The notes under the pieces are model-generated. The model did no database searches, was not told the DNA's origin, and worked only from the letters and a program-made list of their open reading frames with translations. Below, piece after piece: positions 4,178-10,985 of a stretch of 11,363 nt of DNA. Made by a program: the position numbers and the translations under genes. The stretch comes from an uncultured Oscillibacter sp. (GTDB taxonomy: Bacteria > Bacillota > Clostridia > Oscillospirales > Oscillospiraceae), in NCBI GenBank assembly GCA_946183715.1, contig CAMHDB010000031.1, positions 1 through 11,363 on the forward strand. Direction: 5' to 3'. The stretch's first letter is position 1; every line of letters starts with the position of its first letter.

Positions 4178-6898
4178 TCAGGACAAGTCCATCAGCAGGA
4201 CGGTCGGGACAGTCCAGAGAATCAGGAAGAGCAGTAAGTTCAGCGGGGAGAGGAGATAGTATTTCGCCTGATAGACCAGATAGAAGGCCAGCAGCGTCCC
4301 GACGATACTGCCGAAGAGCGCCAGCCGTGTCGAACGCCGCACCCCGGCGCACAGGCGCAGACTGCCCGTCATGATTTCGGCGTAGGGCGGGAGGCCCTCC
4401 CGGAACAACAGCCCGCGCGGGATTTCCTGATTGGCCCGCGCCGCGCTCAACGCGATACGGTTGTTCAGTCCGGGGTAGTCCACGTCGATTTTGCGCCGGA
4501 AGACGCGCTGTAACAGTTTCGGGGTCAGATTCGGGTCTCGCGCGGCGAGAATCGCCGTCACATGGTTGCGCCGCATAGTACGGAGCGCGAAGTCGACGTT
4601 CTCCATGGCCTCGTATTTCAGCGCGAAGGTCGCGGCGAGTTCGCCGTTGACCGACAGGTAAAGCCCCATCGGGAAGTAGAAGTCGCCCGGGAAGCGTACC
4701 GACATCTTGCGCAGGAAGGACGAAGTACCCAGCAGAATTTTGTCCTCCCCGATATCCCCGGAGAATCCGCCGTCCTCGTAGAAATGGAAGTCGCGGATTG
4801 ACAGGTACTCCCCGCCCTCGCTCTTGAGTAAATCGTCGAAAACTCGTTCCAGCCCGCAGCCGGACGCCCGAATCATGCTCGCCGTAATCGAAACCACGGT
4901 TTGCATTTCCTCCTCGTAGAGCCGCACGTCCTCCAAGCGCACGGCCCCCGGCGGGAACAGGTCGCTGTCCGTGACAATCATCTTCTTCTTGCGCGACATC
5001 TGCTCGGCCCCGCGCCATCCGGCAATCGCACAGCCCGACTTTTTCAGCCGTGCCGCCAGCCGCGCCCACGGGAGGCCCCAGCAGAAGGGGAGTACGAGCG
5101 TCGCGCCCGCCGCGAGAATCGCGGACCAGTTGAGGAGGAAGTCGCCGCCGCGCTCCTGTCCGATGGAGCTCAGCGCCGCGAAGACCAGACTTGCCGCCAG
5201 CGTCACCGGAAGGGAAATCGTCTGCCAGCGGGTGGAGAAGTTCTGCGCCAGCGTGGAGGTATAGAACCCCGTGACGGCGCCGCGCTGTTTGCACGTCCCC
5301 CGGATGGTGTTCGTGACCAGATACGGCGGGTTCCGGTCGAGGCCCGCCGTGTGGAAGGTGTCGTAGGTGCCGTGGCTCTCCAGACTGGAACCGAGTTTCG
5401 CGGCCAGCAGGGCCAGACACGCCACAGCGCCGTAGGGCTCGGCCAAACTCCGCCCGTGCAGGAAGGGCATGGTCAGGCAGTCCAGCGCCGCGGCCACCGC
5501 CGACACCCCGCAAAGGAACGTACCCGTACAGCGGTTGTCCGTGAAGACGCTCCGGCACAGCCACAGCGCCGCGCACAGACAGCCGAACAGCAAAAGCGGG
5601 CGGAGAATCATATTCCCCGTCAGGAACGGGAAGCGCACGCCGATGGTTTCCAGAACCAGTACCAGCAGGGGCAGAAATGCGGGGACAAGCGCGGGCAGCA
5701 ATCCCTCCACGCGCTTGACGTACTCCCGGCGCGCCTCCTCGGCGGCGGTTTTCAAATCGGGCTCGGGGCCGACGATTTCGGGGTGTACGGGCTCGGGGAG
5801 TTCGTCGCCGGTGTCCTCCAGACGCCGCCGCGAGAACAGCGAACGCCGCGCGCCGCGTCCTTCCAGAACGGCGTCGGCCTTGACCGCGTCGACGGTGTTT
5901 CCTACGACTTCCTCCAGCGATACAGAACGGGGTTCGGTATCCTGTTCGGTCTCTCGGGCCTCCCTCCGGGACTTCCCGCGCCCGAACAGGCGTTGCCAGA
6001 ACGTCGGCGGCCTCTCGTGCCGTACACGCGCTGTCGGCGCGGCTACGGTCTCCGCCGTCGTATCGGCTACGACTTCCGGCGTGCTCATTTCGGTTACAGT
6101 CTCCGCCCCCGCTGCCCCGACTACGGTTTCCGGCGTGACTGTCTCGGATACGTTCTCTGCTATTGTCTCCGCCGTGGTCGTTGCCTCGGCTATGGCTTCC
6201 GGCGTCGTATCGAGTACGGTTTCCGCCGCCGCTGTCATATCGGCTACAATTTCCGGTTCCGCGGGCGACGATGTATCGGGCTGGGATTCCGCCGCGAAGA
6301 GGCGTTCCGCCTCCGCGCCCATGTCGAATGTTTCGGATACGTACTCCGGGAAGGCCTCCGGCGGGGCTTCCGTAGACGTATCAAGCGGCGTTTCCGTGAC
6401 TTCCGCCGCAAAGAGGCGTTCGGCCTCTTTCCCCGTGTCGAACGTCTCCGACGAGTACCCCGGGAGTGTCTCCGGCGTGGCCTCCGTGACTTCCACCGTC
6501 CCCGCGTCGAACGTTTCCGGCGTGGCTCCCGTGATTTCCGCCGCCGTCCCCGTGCCGAACGCCTCCGGCGTGGCTTTCGCGTTATCGTCCGCCGCGAACA
6601 GGTACGACAGACGCGCCGGGATTTCGTATTCCTCCTCCGGCGGTACTTCCTCTGTCACTTCTTCCGGCTCGCGCTGTTCGACGACTTCCCCCGGGGCCGG
6701 AATGCCCTCGAAATCCATGTCGGCGTCTTTTACGGGCCGTATCCCTTCCGCCGCCTGTTCGAGTTCCTTGTTGGCCCGGAAATCCGCCAGTATCGCGTTG
6801 AGGCTGTAATCTTCCTCCGTCTGCTTCGGCTTACGGCCCGTTTTCGCGGCCTTCTCCTGTTCGCGCCTGTGCGCCCTGCGCTTACTCTTGACTGACAT
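4178..6898 (-). CDS. Membrane protein resembling a degenerate P-type ATPase, with long disordered N-terminus
   Basis: A 906-residue protein with a three-part layout. Residues 1-30 are very basic (SKRRAHRREQEKAAK). Residues about 30-395 are low-complexity, Thr/Glu/Ala/Pro-rich and presumably disordered, with a basic patch FWQRLFGRGKSRREARE (300-316). Residues about 400-906 follow the plan of a P-type ATPase. Helices lie at about 401-420, 430-450, 458-503, 562-580 and 588-612. Next is LVLPFCWGLPWARLAARLKK then GCAIAGWRGAEQM (601-634), collinear with the CPC-helix and GGxxLE region of P1B pumps. An N-domain-like EDGGFSGDIGEDKILLGTSS (708-727) follows, then a HAD-like tail (ALRTMRRNHVTAILAARD) and two last helices (857-877, 885-903). 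Key motifs are missing: DKTGT is replaced by TDSDLFPP (643-650), TGD by AARD (785-788), no GDGxND, and a short actuator region with no TGES. ATP-driven transport is therefore unlikely. Start 6898 has GGGGAGG 4 bases upstream; the gene overlaps the rlmB stop. Function unknown. Confidence 0.75.
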   Translation of the reverse strand: MSVKSKRRAHRREQEKAAKTGRKPKQTEEDYSLNAILADFRANKELEQAAEGIRPVKDADMDFEGIPAPGEVVEQREPEEVTEEVPPEEEYEIPARLSYLFAADDNAKATPEAFGTGTAAEITGATPETFDAGTVEVTEATPETLPGYSSETFDTGKEAERLFAAEVTETPLDTSTEAPPEAFPEYVSETFDMGAEAERLFAAESQPDTSSPAEPEIVADMTAAAETVLDTTPEAIAEATTTAETIAENVSETVTPETVVGAAGAETVTEMSTPEVVADTTAETVAAPTARVRHERPPTFWQRLFGRGKSRREARETEQDTEPRSVSLEEVVGNTVDAVKADAVLEGRGARRSLFSRRRLEDTGDELPEPVHPEIVGPEPDLKTAAEEARREYVKRVEGLLPALVPAFLPLLVLVLETIGVRFPFLTGNMILRPLLLFGCLCAALWLCRSVFTDNRCTGTFLCGVSAVAAALDCLTMPFLHGRSLAEPYGAVACLALLAAKLGSSLESHGTYDTFHTAGLDRNPPYLVTNTIRGTCKQRGAVTGFYTSTLAQNFSTRWQTISLPVTLAASLVFAALSSIGQERGGDFLLNWSAILAAGATLVLPFCWGLPWARLAARLKKSGCAIAGWRGAEQMSRKKKMIVTDSDLFPPGAVRLEDVRLYEEEMQTVVSITASMIRASGCGLERVFDDLLKSEGGEYLSIRDFHFYEDGGFSGDIGEDKILLGTSSFLRKMSVRFPGDFYFPMGLYLSVNGELAATFALKYEAMENVDFALRTMRRNHVTAILAARDPNLTPKLLQRVFRRKIDVDYPGLNNRIALSAARANQEIPRGLLFREGLPPYAEIMTGSLRLCAGVRRSTRLALFGSIVGTLLAFYLVYQAKYYLLSPLNLLLFLILWTVPTVLLMDLS
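6289..6451 (-). repeat. Two-copy protein repeat in the disordered region of the pseudo-ATPase
   Basis: Residues 150-166 (SETFDTGKEAERLFAAE) and 188-204 (SETFDMGAEAERLFAAE) are near-identical, 38 residues apart. The DNA copies differ at several synonymous positions (for example GAG/GAA, ACG/ACA, GCC/GCG, TTT/TTC), so the duplication is not recent. A related SYLFAADD lies at about residue 98-105, and looser ATPETF/TPEAF units occur around 110-145. Confidence 0.7.
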
Positions 6899-7680
6899 CA
6901 TGCCTCCCCTTTCGACGCGCCGTCGCGCTGTCGCAATGCCTCGTAGAGCAGTACGGCGCACGCCGCCGACGCGTTCAGAGAATTGATATGCCCCTTCATG
7001 GGAATCCTGACCAGAAAATCGCACTGTTCCGCCGCCAGACGCGTCATGCCCGCGCCTTCACTGCCGATTACCAGCGCCGCCGGGCCCGTCCAGTCGGTCT
7101 CGTACAGCGTCGCCGCCCCCGACGCGTCCGCGCCGTAAATCCACAGCCCCCGCTTTTTCAAGTCCTTCAACAGCGCCGGGATATTCGGCACCCGCGCAAC
7201 CGGCAAACGCGACACCGCCCCCGCCGACGCCTTCGCCACGACTGCCGTCACGCCCGCGCTCCGGCGCTTCGGGATAATCACCCCGTGCGCCCCGGCGCAT
7301 TCCGCGCTCCGGATAATCGCCCCCAAATTGTGCGGGTCGGAGATTTCGTCGCATACCACCAGAAGCGGCTTTTCCCCGCGCTCCTCCGCCAACTGCAGCA
7401 AATCGGAGACCTCCGCGTACTTCGCCGCCGCCGTCAGGGCGATGACCCCCTGATGGGCCCCCGTGACGCTCATGGCGTCGAGTTTGCGGCGGTCGGCCTC
7501 CACGACGACGGCCCCCGCCCCTTTCGCGAGCGCCGCGATACGCCGTAACGGCCCGCTGTCCTCCCCGCGCAGCAGCCACACCTTATCGACGGGCACCCCC
7601 GCCCGCAGGGCCTCCGTGACCGCGTTCCGCCCCTCCATCAACCCGTCCGGCGCGGACGGGACTTTCCTTCGTTCGTCCAT
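6898..7680 (-). CDS. rlmB: 23S rRNA 2'-O-ribose methyltransferase of the SpoU/TrmH family
   Basis: A 260-residue SAM-dependent SPOUT (trefoil-knot) enzyme. RlmB methylates the ribose of the conserved guanosine 2251 in the 23S rRNA peptidyl-transferase region. The N-terminal substrate-binding domain opens with LMEGRNAVTEALRAG. The catalytic domain carries the three SpoU motifs: ISDPHNLGAIIRSAECAGAHG (Asn and Arg of motif 1), ALVIGSEGAGM (motif 2), and IPMKGHINSLNASAACAVLLYE (motif 3, cofactor knot). Bacterial RlmB is about 245 residues, so it is full length. Start ATG 7680-7678 has GTGAGGG just upstream; a GTG at 7716 would add only 12 residues and has no better site. Its stop TGA overlaps the ATGATG start of the next gene, so the two are co-translated. 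The specific RlmB call over other TrmH-family methylases is likely but not certain. Confidence 0.92.
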   Translation of the reverse strand: MDERRKVPSAPDGLMEGRNAVTEALRAGVPVDKVWLLRGEDSGPLRRIAALAKGAGAVVVEADRRKLDAMSVTGAHQGVIALTAAAKYAEVSDLLQLAEERGEKPLLVVCDEISDPHNLGAIIRSAECAGAHGVIIPKRRSAGVTAVVAKASAGAVSRLPVARVPNIPALLKDLKKRGLWIYGADASGAATLYETDWTGPAALVIGSEGAGMTRLAAEQCDFLVRIPMKGHINSLNASAACAVLLYEALRQRDGASKGEA

Positions 7681-7730
7681 GCTACCCTCACCATACCTTT
7701 TTTGTGCCGTGTCCACGGCTTCGACGCGCT

Positions 7731-7759
7731 ATTATACACTACTATACCACATCTGGCAA
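7731..7759 (-). promoter_or_regulatory. Promoter of the rlmB operon
   Basis: Minus-strand TTGCCA (7759-7754, 5 of 6) is followed by 17 bases and TATAAT (7736-7731, perfect). The predicted start is near 7724, giving a leader of about 44 bases before rlmB. The GTG at 7716 falls just downstream of the predicted start. The promoter diverges from the ftsH promoter, with 51 bases between the -35 boxes. Confidence 0.8.
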
Positions 7760-7810
7760 ACATAGAAAAGCGGAATTTACAGAAACTTCATGAAATCCGG
7801 AAAGCGCCGC

Positions 7811-7839
7811 TTGTCAGCGCGCCCGAATTGTGCTATACT
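7811..7839 (+). promoter_or_regulatory. Promoter of ftsH
   Basis: TTGTCA (7811-7816, 5 of 6) is followed by 17 bases and TATACT (7834-7839, 5 of 6), with TGC directly before the hexamer, making an extended -10. The transcript should begin near 7846, so an in-frame ATG at 7790 cannot be the start and the ATG at 7877 is used. Confidence 0.8.
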
Positions 7840-7876
7840 CTCCCCGATTCACCACCTTTTGGAAAGGAGACATCGC

Positions 7877-10123
7877 ATGGACAACCGGAACAGCCGGGGA
7901 GGCGGAGGCCCCGGAAACAATAATAACAATAAGAATCAGAATTACAGGAGCGTAGCCCAGCTCGTCATGATTGCGGTCGTCATTTCGGTGCTGTTCAACT
8001 ACGGCACGTCCTATATGACCAACTCCTCGCGGCGGGCCTCGTCGCTGGAGGTCGAGTACAGCGACTTCCTGCGCATGGCCGAGGCCGGGGACGTGCAGTC
8101 GGTCGACTTCGACAACGAGGAAGATATTCTGTTGATTGTCCCCGTCGACGGCTACGTGTACCAGAGCGACGAGACCGCCTACACCAAGGAGACCGACGAG
8201 GACGGCAACCCCAGTTACGCCTTTACCGGGCCGAACGGGCACGAACTGCACGCAAGTTTGAGACTGTTCACCGTACAGGTCGAGAGCAACGACGCGACCG
8301 TCGCGTTTTTGCGGGGGTGCGGCGGCGATATCCGAATCAACGAGGACTACCAGCCGCCCATGAGCCCCGTTTTGATATTCTTCATCAACCTTCTCCCGTT
8401 CATCGTGGTACTGCTGAGTATGTCGCTGTTCATGAACTGGATGGCGTCGCGGGGCGGCTTCGGGGGAATCGGCGGCATTGGCGGCGTGGGCAAGTCCAAC
8501 GCGAAAGTCTACATGGAGCGCTCCACGGGCGTGACGTTCCGCGATGTCGCCGGACAGGACGAGGCCAAGGAATCCGTGACCGAAATCATCGACTTCCTGC
8601 ACAATCCGGGCAAGTATACCGAAATCGGCGCGAAACTCCCCAAGGGCGCGCTCCTCGTCGGGCCTCCGGGCACCGGGAAAACTTTGCTTGCAAAAGCCGT
8701 CGCCGGCGAGGCCGGCGTGCCGTTCTTCTCGATTTCCGGCTCCGATTTCGTCGAAATGTTCGTGGGCGTCGGCGCAAGCCGTGTGCGCGATTTGTTCAAG
8801 GAGGCAAGCAAAGTCGCGCCCTGTATCGTGTTCATCGACGAGATTGACACCATCGGCAAGTCTCGCGACAACCGCATGGGCGGCAACGACGAACGCGAAC
8901 AGACCCTAAACCAGCTCCTCGCGGAAATGGACGGATTCGACCCCACGAAAGGCGTAATTCTACTCGCCGCCACAAACAGGCCGGAAGTCCTCGACCAAGC
9001 CCTGTTACGCCCCGGGCGCTTTGACCGCCGGATTACCATCGACCGTCCGAACCTCGCCGGGCGTATCGCGACACTGGAAGTCCACACGCGCAACATCAAA
9101 CTCGCGGAGGACGTGGACTTGAAGAAAGTCGCGCTGGCGACCGCCGGGACAGTCGGCGCGGATTTGGCGAACCTTGTCAACGAGGCCGCGCTACGGGCCG
9201 TCCGTAAGGGGCGGAAACTTGTCACGCAGGAGGACTTGTTAGCCGCCTTTGAGCTTGTTATCGCCGGAACCGAAAAGAAGGGCAGCGTACTGACCGAGTT
9301 TGAAAAGAAGCTCGTGGCCTACCACGAAGTCGGGCACGCTATGGTCGCGTACCGCCAGAAGAATACGGAACCCGTGCAGAAAATCACGATTGTACCGCAC
9401 ACGCAGGGCAGTTTGGGCTATACGCTCCTCATGCCCGAGGAGGACAAGACGGAGTTACGCACCCGCGAGGAACTCATGGCGAAAATCACGGTGTCGATGG
9501 GGGGCCGCGCGGCGGAGGAAGTCGTCATGAACACCATGACGAACGGGGCGTCGCAGGACATTCAGGAGGCGACGAACGTCGCGCGGAATATGGTTGCCAT
9601 GTTCGGCATGAGCGAGGAATTTGGCATGATGGCGCTGGCGTCGCGGCGGACGCAGTACCTTGACGGCGGCTACGGCATGGACTGCGCGCAGGACACCGCC
9701 GCCCGTATGGACGAGGCCGTCAAGCAGATTCTCGACAAGTGCTACCGTACCGCCGTCGAGACCATCCGCGAGAACCGCGACGACATGGACAAAGTCGTGA
9801 CCTATCTGCTGGAAAAGGAGACGATTACCGGCGCGGAAATGGTCGCGATTATCGAGGGCCGCGACCCGGCGCTCGTAGAGAATCCGTATGCCTCCACGAA
9901 ACAGGACGGCTTCCGCCCGTCCCAGCCGGAGGAAATCGAGGCTCCCGCGCGGAAAGTCCACATGATTTCCGAGAAAGTCGAGGCCCCCGCCGATACGACT
10001 GCCCCGGAAACGGACGCCGCGCCGGAAGTACCGGACACGGAAAGCATTCCGGAGACTGTGGACGCCGAAAGCGAATCGGGCGTCGCGCCGGACGCCGTAG
10101 ACCTCCGCAAACAGGACGAATAA
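7877..10123 (+). CDS. ftsH: ATP-dependent zinc metalloprotease FtsH
   Basis: A 748-residue membrane-anchored AAA+ protease that degrades damaged or regulatory membrane and soluble proteins as a hexamer. The layout is a Gly/Asn-rich cytoplasmic start (1-22), helix 1 (about 26-44), an outer-face domain (45-160), helix 2 (about 163-188), and a Gly-rich linker (192-205). The AAA module follows: Walker A GPPGTGKT (263-270), pore loop MFVGVG (294-299), Walker B CIVFIDE (316-322), and second region of homology ATNRPEVLDQALLRPGRFDR (365-384). The M41 peptidase has HEVGH (483-487) with the third zinc ligand Asp561 in ASQDIQEATNVAR. The last 60 residues are Glu/Ala/Pro-rich and probably disordered, a variable extension. 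Start ATG 7877 has GAAAGGAGA upstream and lies after the promoter; extending to 7790 would add a leader that is not transcribed. All catalytic residues are present. It stands divergent from rlmB and upstream of a separately promoted decarboxylase operon. Confidence 0.98.
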   Translation: MDNRNSRGGGGPGNNNNNKNQNYRSVAQLVMIAVVISVLFNYGTSYMTNSSRRASSLEVEYSDFLRMAEAGDVQSVDFDNEEDILLIVPVDGYVYQSDETAYTKETDEDGNPSYAFTGPNGHELHASLRLFTVQVESNDATVAFLRGCGGDIRINEDYQPPMSPVLIFFINLLPFIVVLLSMSLFMNWMASRGGFGGIGGIGGVGKSNAKVYMERSTGVTFRDVAGQDEAKESVTEIIDFLHNPGKYTEIGAKLPKGALLVGPPGTGKTLLAKAVAGEAGVPFFSISGSDFVEMFVGVGASRVRDLFKEASKVAPCIVFIDEIDTIGKSRDNRMGGNDEREQTLNQLLAEMDGFDPTKGVILLAATNRPEVLDQALLRPGRFDRRITIDRPNLAGRIATLEVHTRNIKLAEDVDLKKVALATAGTVGADLANLVNEAALRAVRKGRKLVTQEDLLAAFELVIAGTEKKGSVLTEFEKKLVAYHEVGHAMVAYRQKNTEPVQKITIVPHTQGSLGYTLLMPEEDKTELRTREELMAKITVSMGGRAAEEVVMNTMTNGASQDIQEATNVARNMVAMFGMSEEFGMMALASRRTQYLDGGYGMDCAQDTAARMDEAVKQILDKCYRTAVETIRENRDDMDKVVTYLLEKETITGAEMVAIIEGRDPALVENPYASTKQDGFRPSQPEEIEAPARKVHMISEKVEAPADTTAPETDAAPEVPDTESIPETVDAESESGVAPDAVDLRKQDE

Positions 10124-10132
10124 CACGGGATA

Positions 10133-10176
10133 CGGAACGCGTACCCGGGCCGCCTCGGTTCCGGGTACGCGTTCCG
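10133..10176 (+). terminator. Long GC-rich hairpin after ftsH
   Basis: A perfect 16-base inverted repeat, CGGAACGCGTACCCGG (10133-10148) and CCGGGTACGCGTTCCG (10161-10176), with a 12-base loop, begins 9 bases after the ftsH stop. It lacks a following T-run (CCCCTAGC follows), so it may act together with the next hairpin or mainly protect the mRNA 3' end. Confidence 0.55.
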
Positions 10177-10203
10177 CCCCTAGCACAGATATGTTGGCTG
10201 TCC

Positions 10204-10250
10204 CTACAATTTTTCCGCCCAAACGGCGCGAAAAAATATGTAGAATTTTT
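10204..10250 (+). terminator. Second hairpin with T-run downstream of ftsH
   Basis: CTACA-ATTTTT-C-CGCC (10204-10219) pairs with GGCG-(C)G-AAAAAT-(A)-TGTAG (10225-10243), with small bulges around a CAAAC loop, and is followed by AATTTTT (10244-10250). This is closer to a classical intrinsic terminator than the preceding GC-rich hairpin and would insulate ftsH from the decarboxylase promoter. Confidence 0.45.
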
Positions 10251-10262
10251 CCGATTCCGGCC

Positions 10263-10291
10263 TTGTAATTTGACAAGAACCCTGCTATAAT
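10263..10291 (+). promoter_or_regulatory. Promoter of the sodium-pump decarboxylase operon
   Basis: Perfect TATAAT (10286-10291) preceded by TGC (extended -10), with TTGTAA (10263-10268, 4 of 6) 17 bases upstream. The predicted transcript starts near 10298 and reaches AGGAGG (10316-10321) about 18 bases later. Confidence 0.7.
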
Positions 10292-10328
10292 GCAAAATGA
10301 AGAAAATTCGGAATCAGGAGGCGTCCGT

Positions 10329-10601
10329 ATGGATTACCCGGCAATTTTCGTCATTCTGATGGGCCTCGGCACAGTCTTTTTCGGCCTTGTGTGCCTGATT
10401 GTGCTGACCATGTGCATGGGGCGCGTACTCTCCCGTACCGCCGCGCCCGCCCCGGCCCCTGCCCCGCCCGTCGTCATGCCCAAGGCCCCCATTACCGAGC
10501 CCAACCTGCCGGAAATGGTCGCCGCTATCTCCGCCGCCATTGCCGAGGAACTCGATACCGACGTAACCGGTATCCGTATCCTCTCCATGAGAAGGCTGTA
10601 A
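10329..10601 (+). CDS. Small membrane-anchored subunit of Na+-pumping decarboxylase (OadG family)
   Basis: A 90-residue protein of the OadG/MmdD type, the small subunit that anchors and assembles biotin-dependent Na+-translocating decarboxylases. One N-terminal membrane helix (about 6-30, IFVILMGLGTVFFGLVCLIVL) is followed by an Ala/Pro linker (39-52, APAPAPAPP). A short C-terminal domain (58-90) ends in the ...VTGIRILSMRRL pattern often seen in these subunits. Perfect AGGAGG at 10316-10321 is 7 bases before ATG 10329; an upstream in-frame ATG at 10290 lies inside the -10 box and is rejected. It is the first gene of an operon with the biotin carrier and beta subunit directly downstream. Which substrate the complex uses (oxaloacetate, methylmalonyl-CoA or glutaconyl-CoA) cannot be told because the alpha subunit is not in the window. 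Confidence 0.85.
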   Translation: MDYPAIFVILMGLGTVFFGLVCLIVLTMCMGRVLSRTAAPAPAPAPPVVMPKAPITEPNLPEMVAAISAAIAEELDTDVTGIRILSMRRL

Positions 10602-10630
10602 CCACCGTAGCAGAAAAGAAGGAGTCAGTT

Positions 10631-10984
10631 ATGAAAAAGTACAGAGTGAACGTCAACGGCACCGCCTACGAAGTCGAGCTGGAGGAAATGACGGGCGCAA
10701 TGCCCACGGCGTCGGCCCCGGTTTCCGCCGCGCCCGCCGCCCCCGTCGACAGCGCCTCCGGCGGCGAGAACGTCACCGCCCCCATGCCCGGCACTATCGT
10801 CTCCATCAACATCAACCCCGGCACCATGGCCAAGCGCGGCGAGGTGCTCATGATTCTCGAGGCCATGAAGATGGAAAACGAAATCCTCAGCCCGTGCGAC
10901 GGCAAGATTCTCTCCGTGAATACTTCCAAGGGGGCTACCGTGCAGTCCGGGACGCTGCTGTGCGTCATCGACCGGAGGGCGTAA
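10631..10984 (+). CDS. Biotin carrier subunit of Na+-pumping decarboxylase
   Basis: A 117-residue protein. The N-terminus (KKYRVNVNGTAYEVELEE) starts like the gamma/biotin carrier subunits of methylmalonyl-CoA and glutaconyl-CoA decarboxylases. It is followed by an Ala/Pro/Ser linker (about 22-45) and a biotinyl domain (about 46-117): TAPMPGTIVSININPG, EAMKMENEI, then SPCDGKILSVNTSKGATVQSG. Lys80 in EAMKMEN is the biotinylation site and is intact. Carboxyl-biotin made on the alpha subunit swings to the membrane beta subunit, where decarboxylation drives Na+ export. GAAGGAG precedes ATG 10631. It lies 29 bases after the upstream subunit gene and 1 base before the downstream one, a tight operon. 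A stand-alone biotin carrier of another carboxylase is less likely given the neighbours. Confidence 0.93.
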   Translation: MKKYRVNVNGTAYEVELEEMTGAMPTASAPVSAAPAAPVDSASGGENVTAPMPGTIVSININPGTMAKRGEVLMILEAMKMENEILSPCDGKILSVNTSKGATVQSGTLLCVIDRRA

Positions 10985-10985
10985 G

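Noticed and set aside
4901..6895. A 664-codon open frame on the plus strand, Arg-rich
   Set aside because: It lies antisense to the pseudo-ATPase gene and reads as Arg/Gly/Phe-biased low-complexity translation of GC-rich repeats, with no recognisable domain. The minus frame has a ribosome site, membrane helices and coupling to rlmB.
9455..10276. A 273-codon minus-strand frame over the 3' end of ftsH
   Set aside because: It is antisense to conserved FtsH sequence and runs through both hairpins and into the next promoter region; no family resemblance.
10270..10291. TTGACA at 10270-10275 as the -35 box of the decarboxylase promoter
   Set aside because: Only 10 bases separate it from TATAAT; a 17-base spacing selects TTGTAA at 10263-10268 instead, helped by the extended -10.
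10253..10315. GATTCCG (10253-10259) and CGGAATC (10309-10315) as a riboswitch-like or operator inverted repeat
   Set aside because: The 7-base arms are 49 bases apart, and the left arm lies upstream of the predicted transcription start, so no RNA stem can form; chance is likely.
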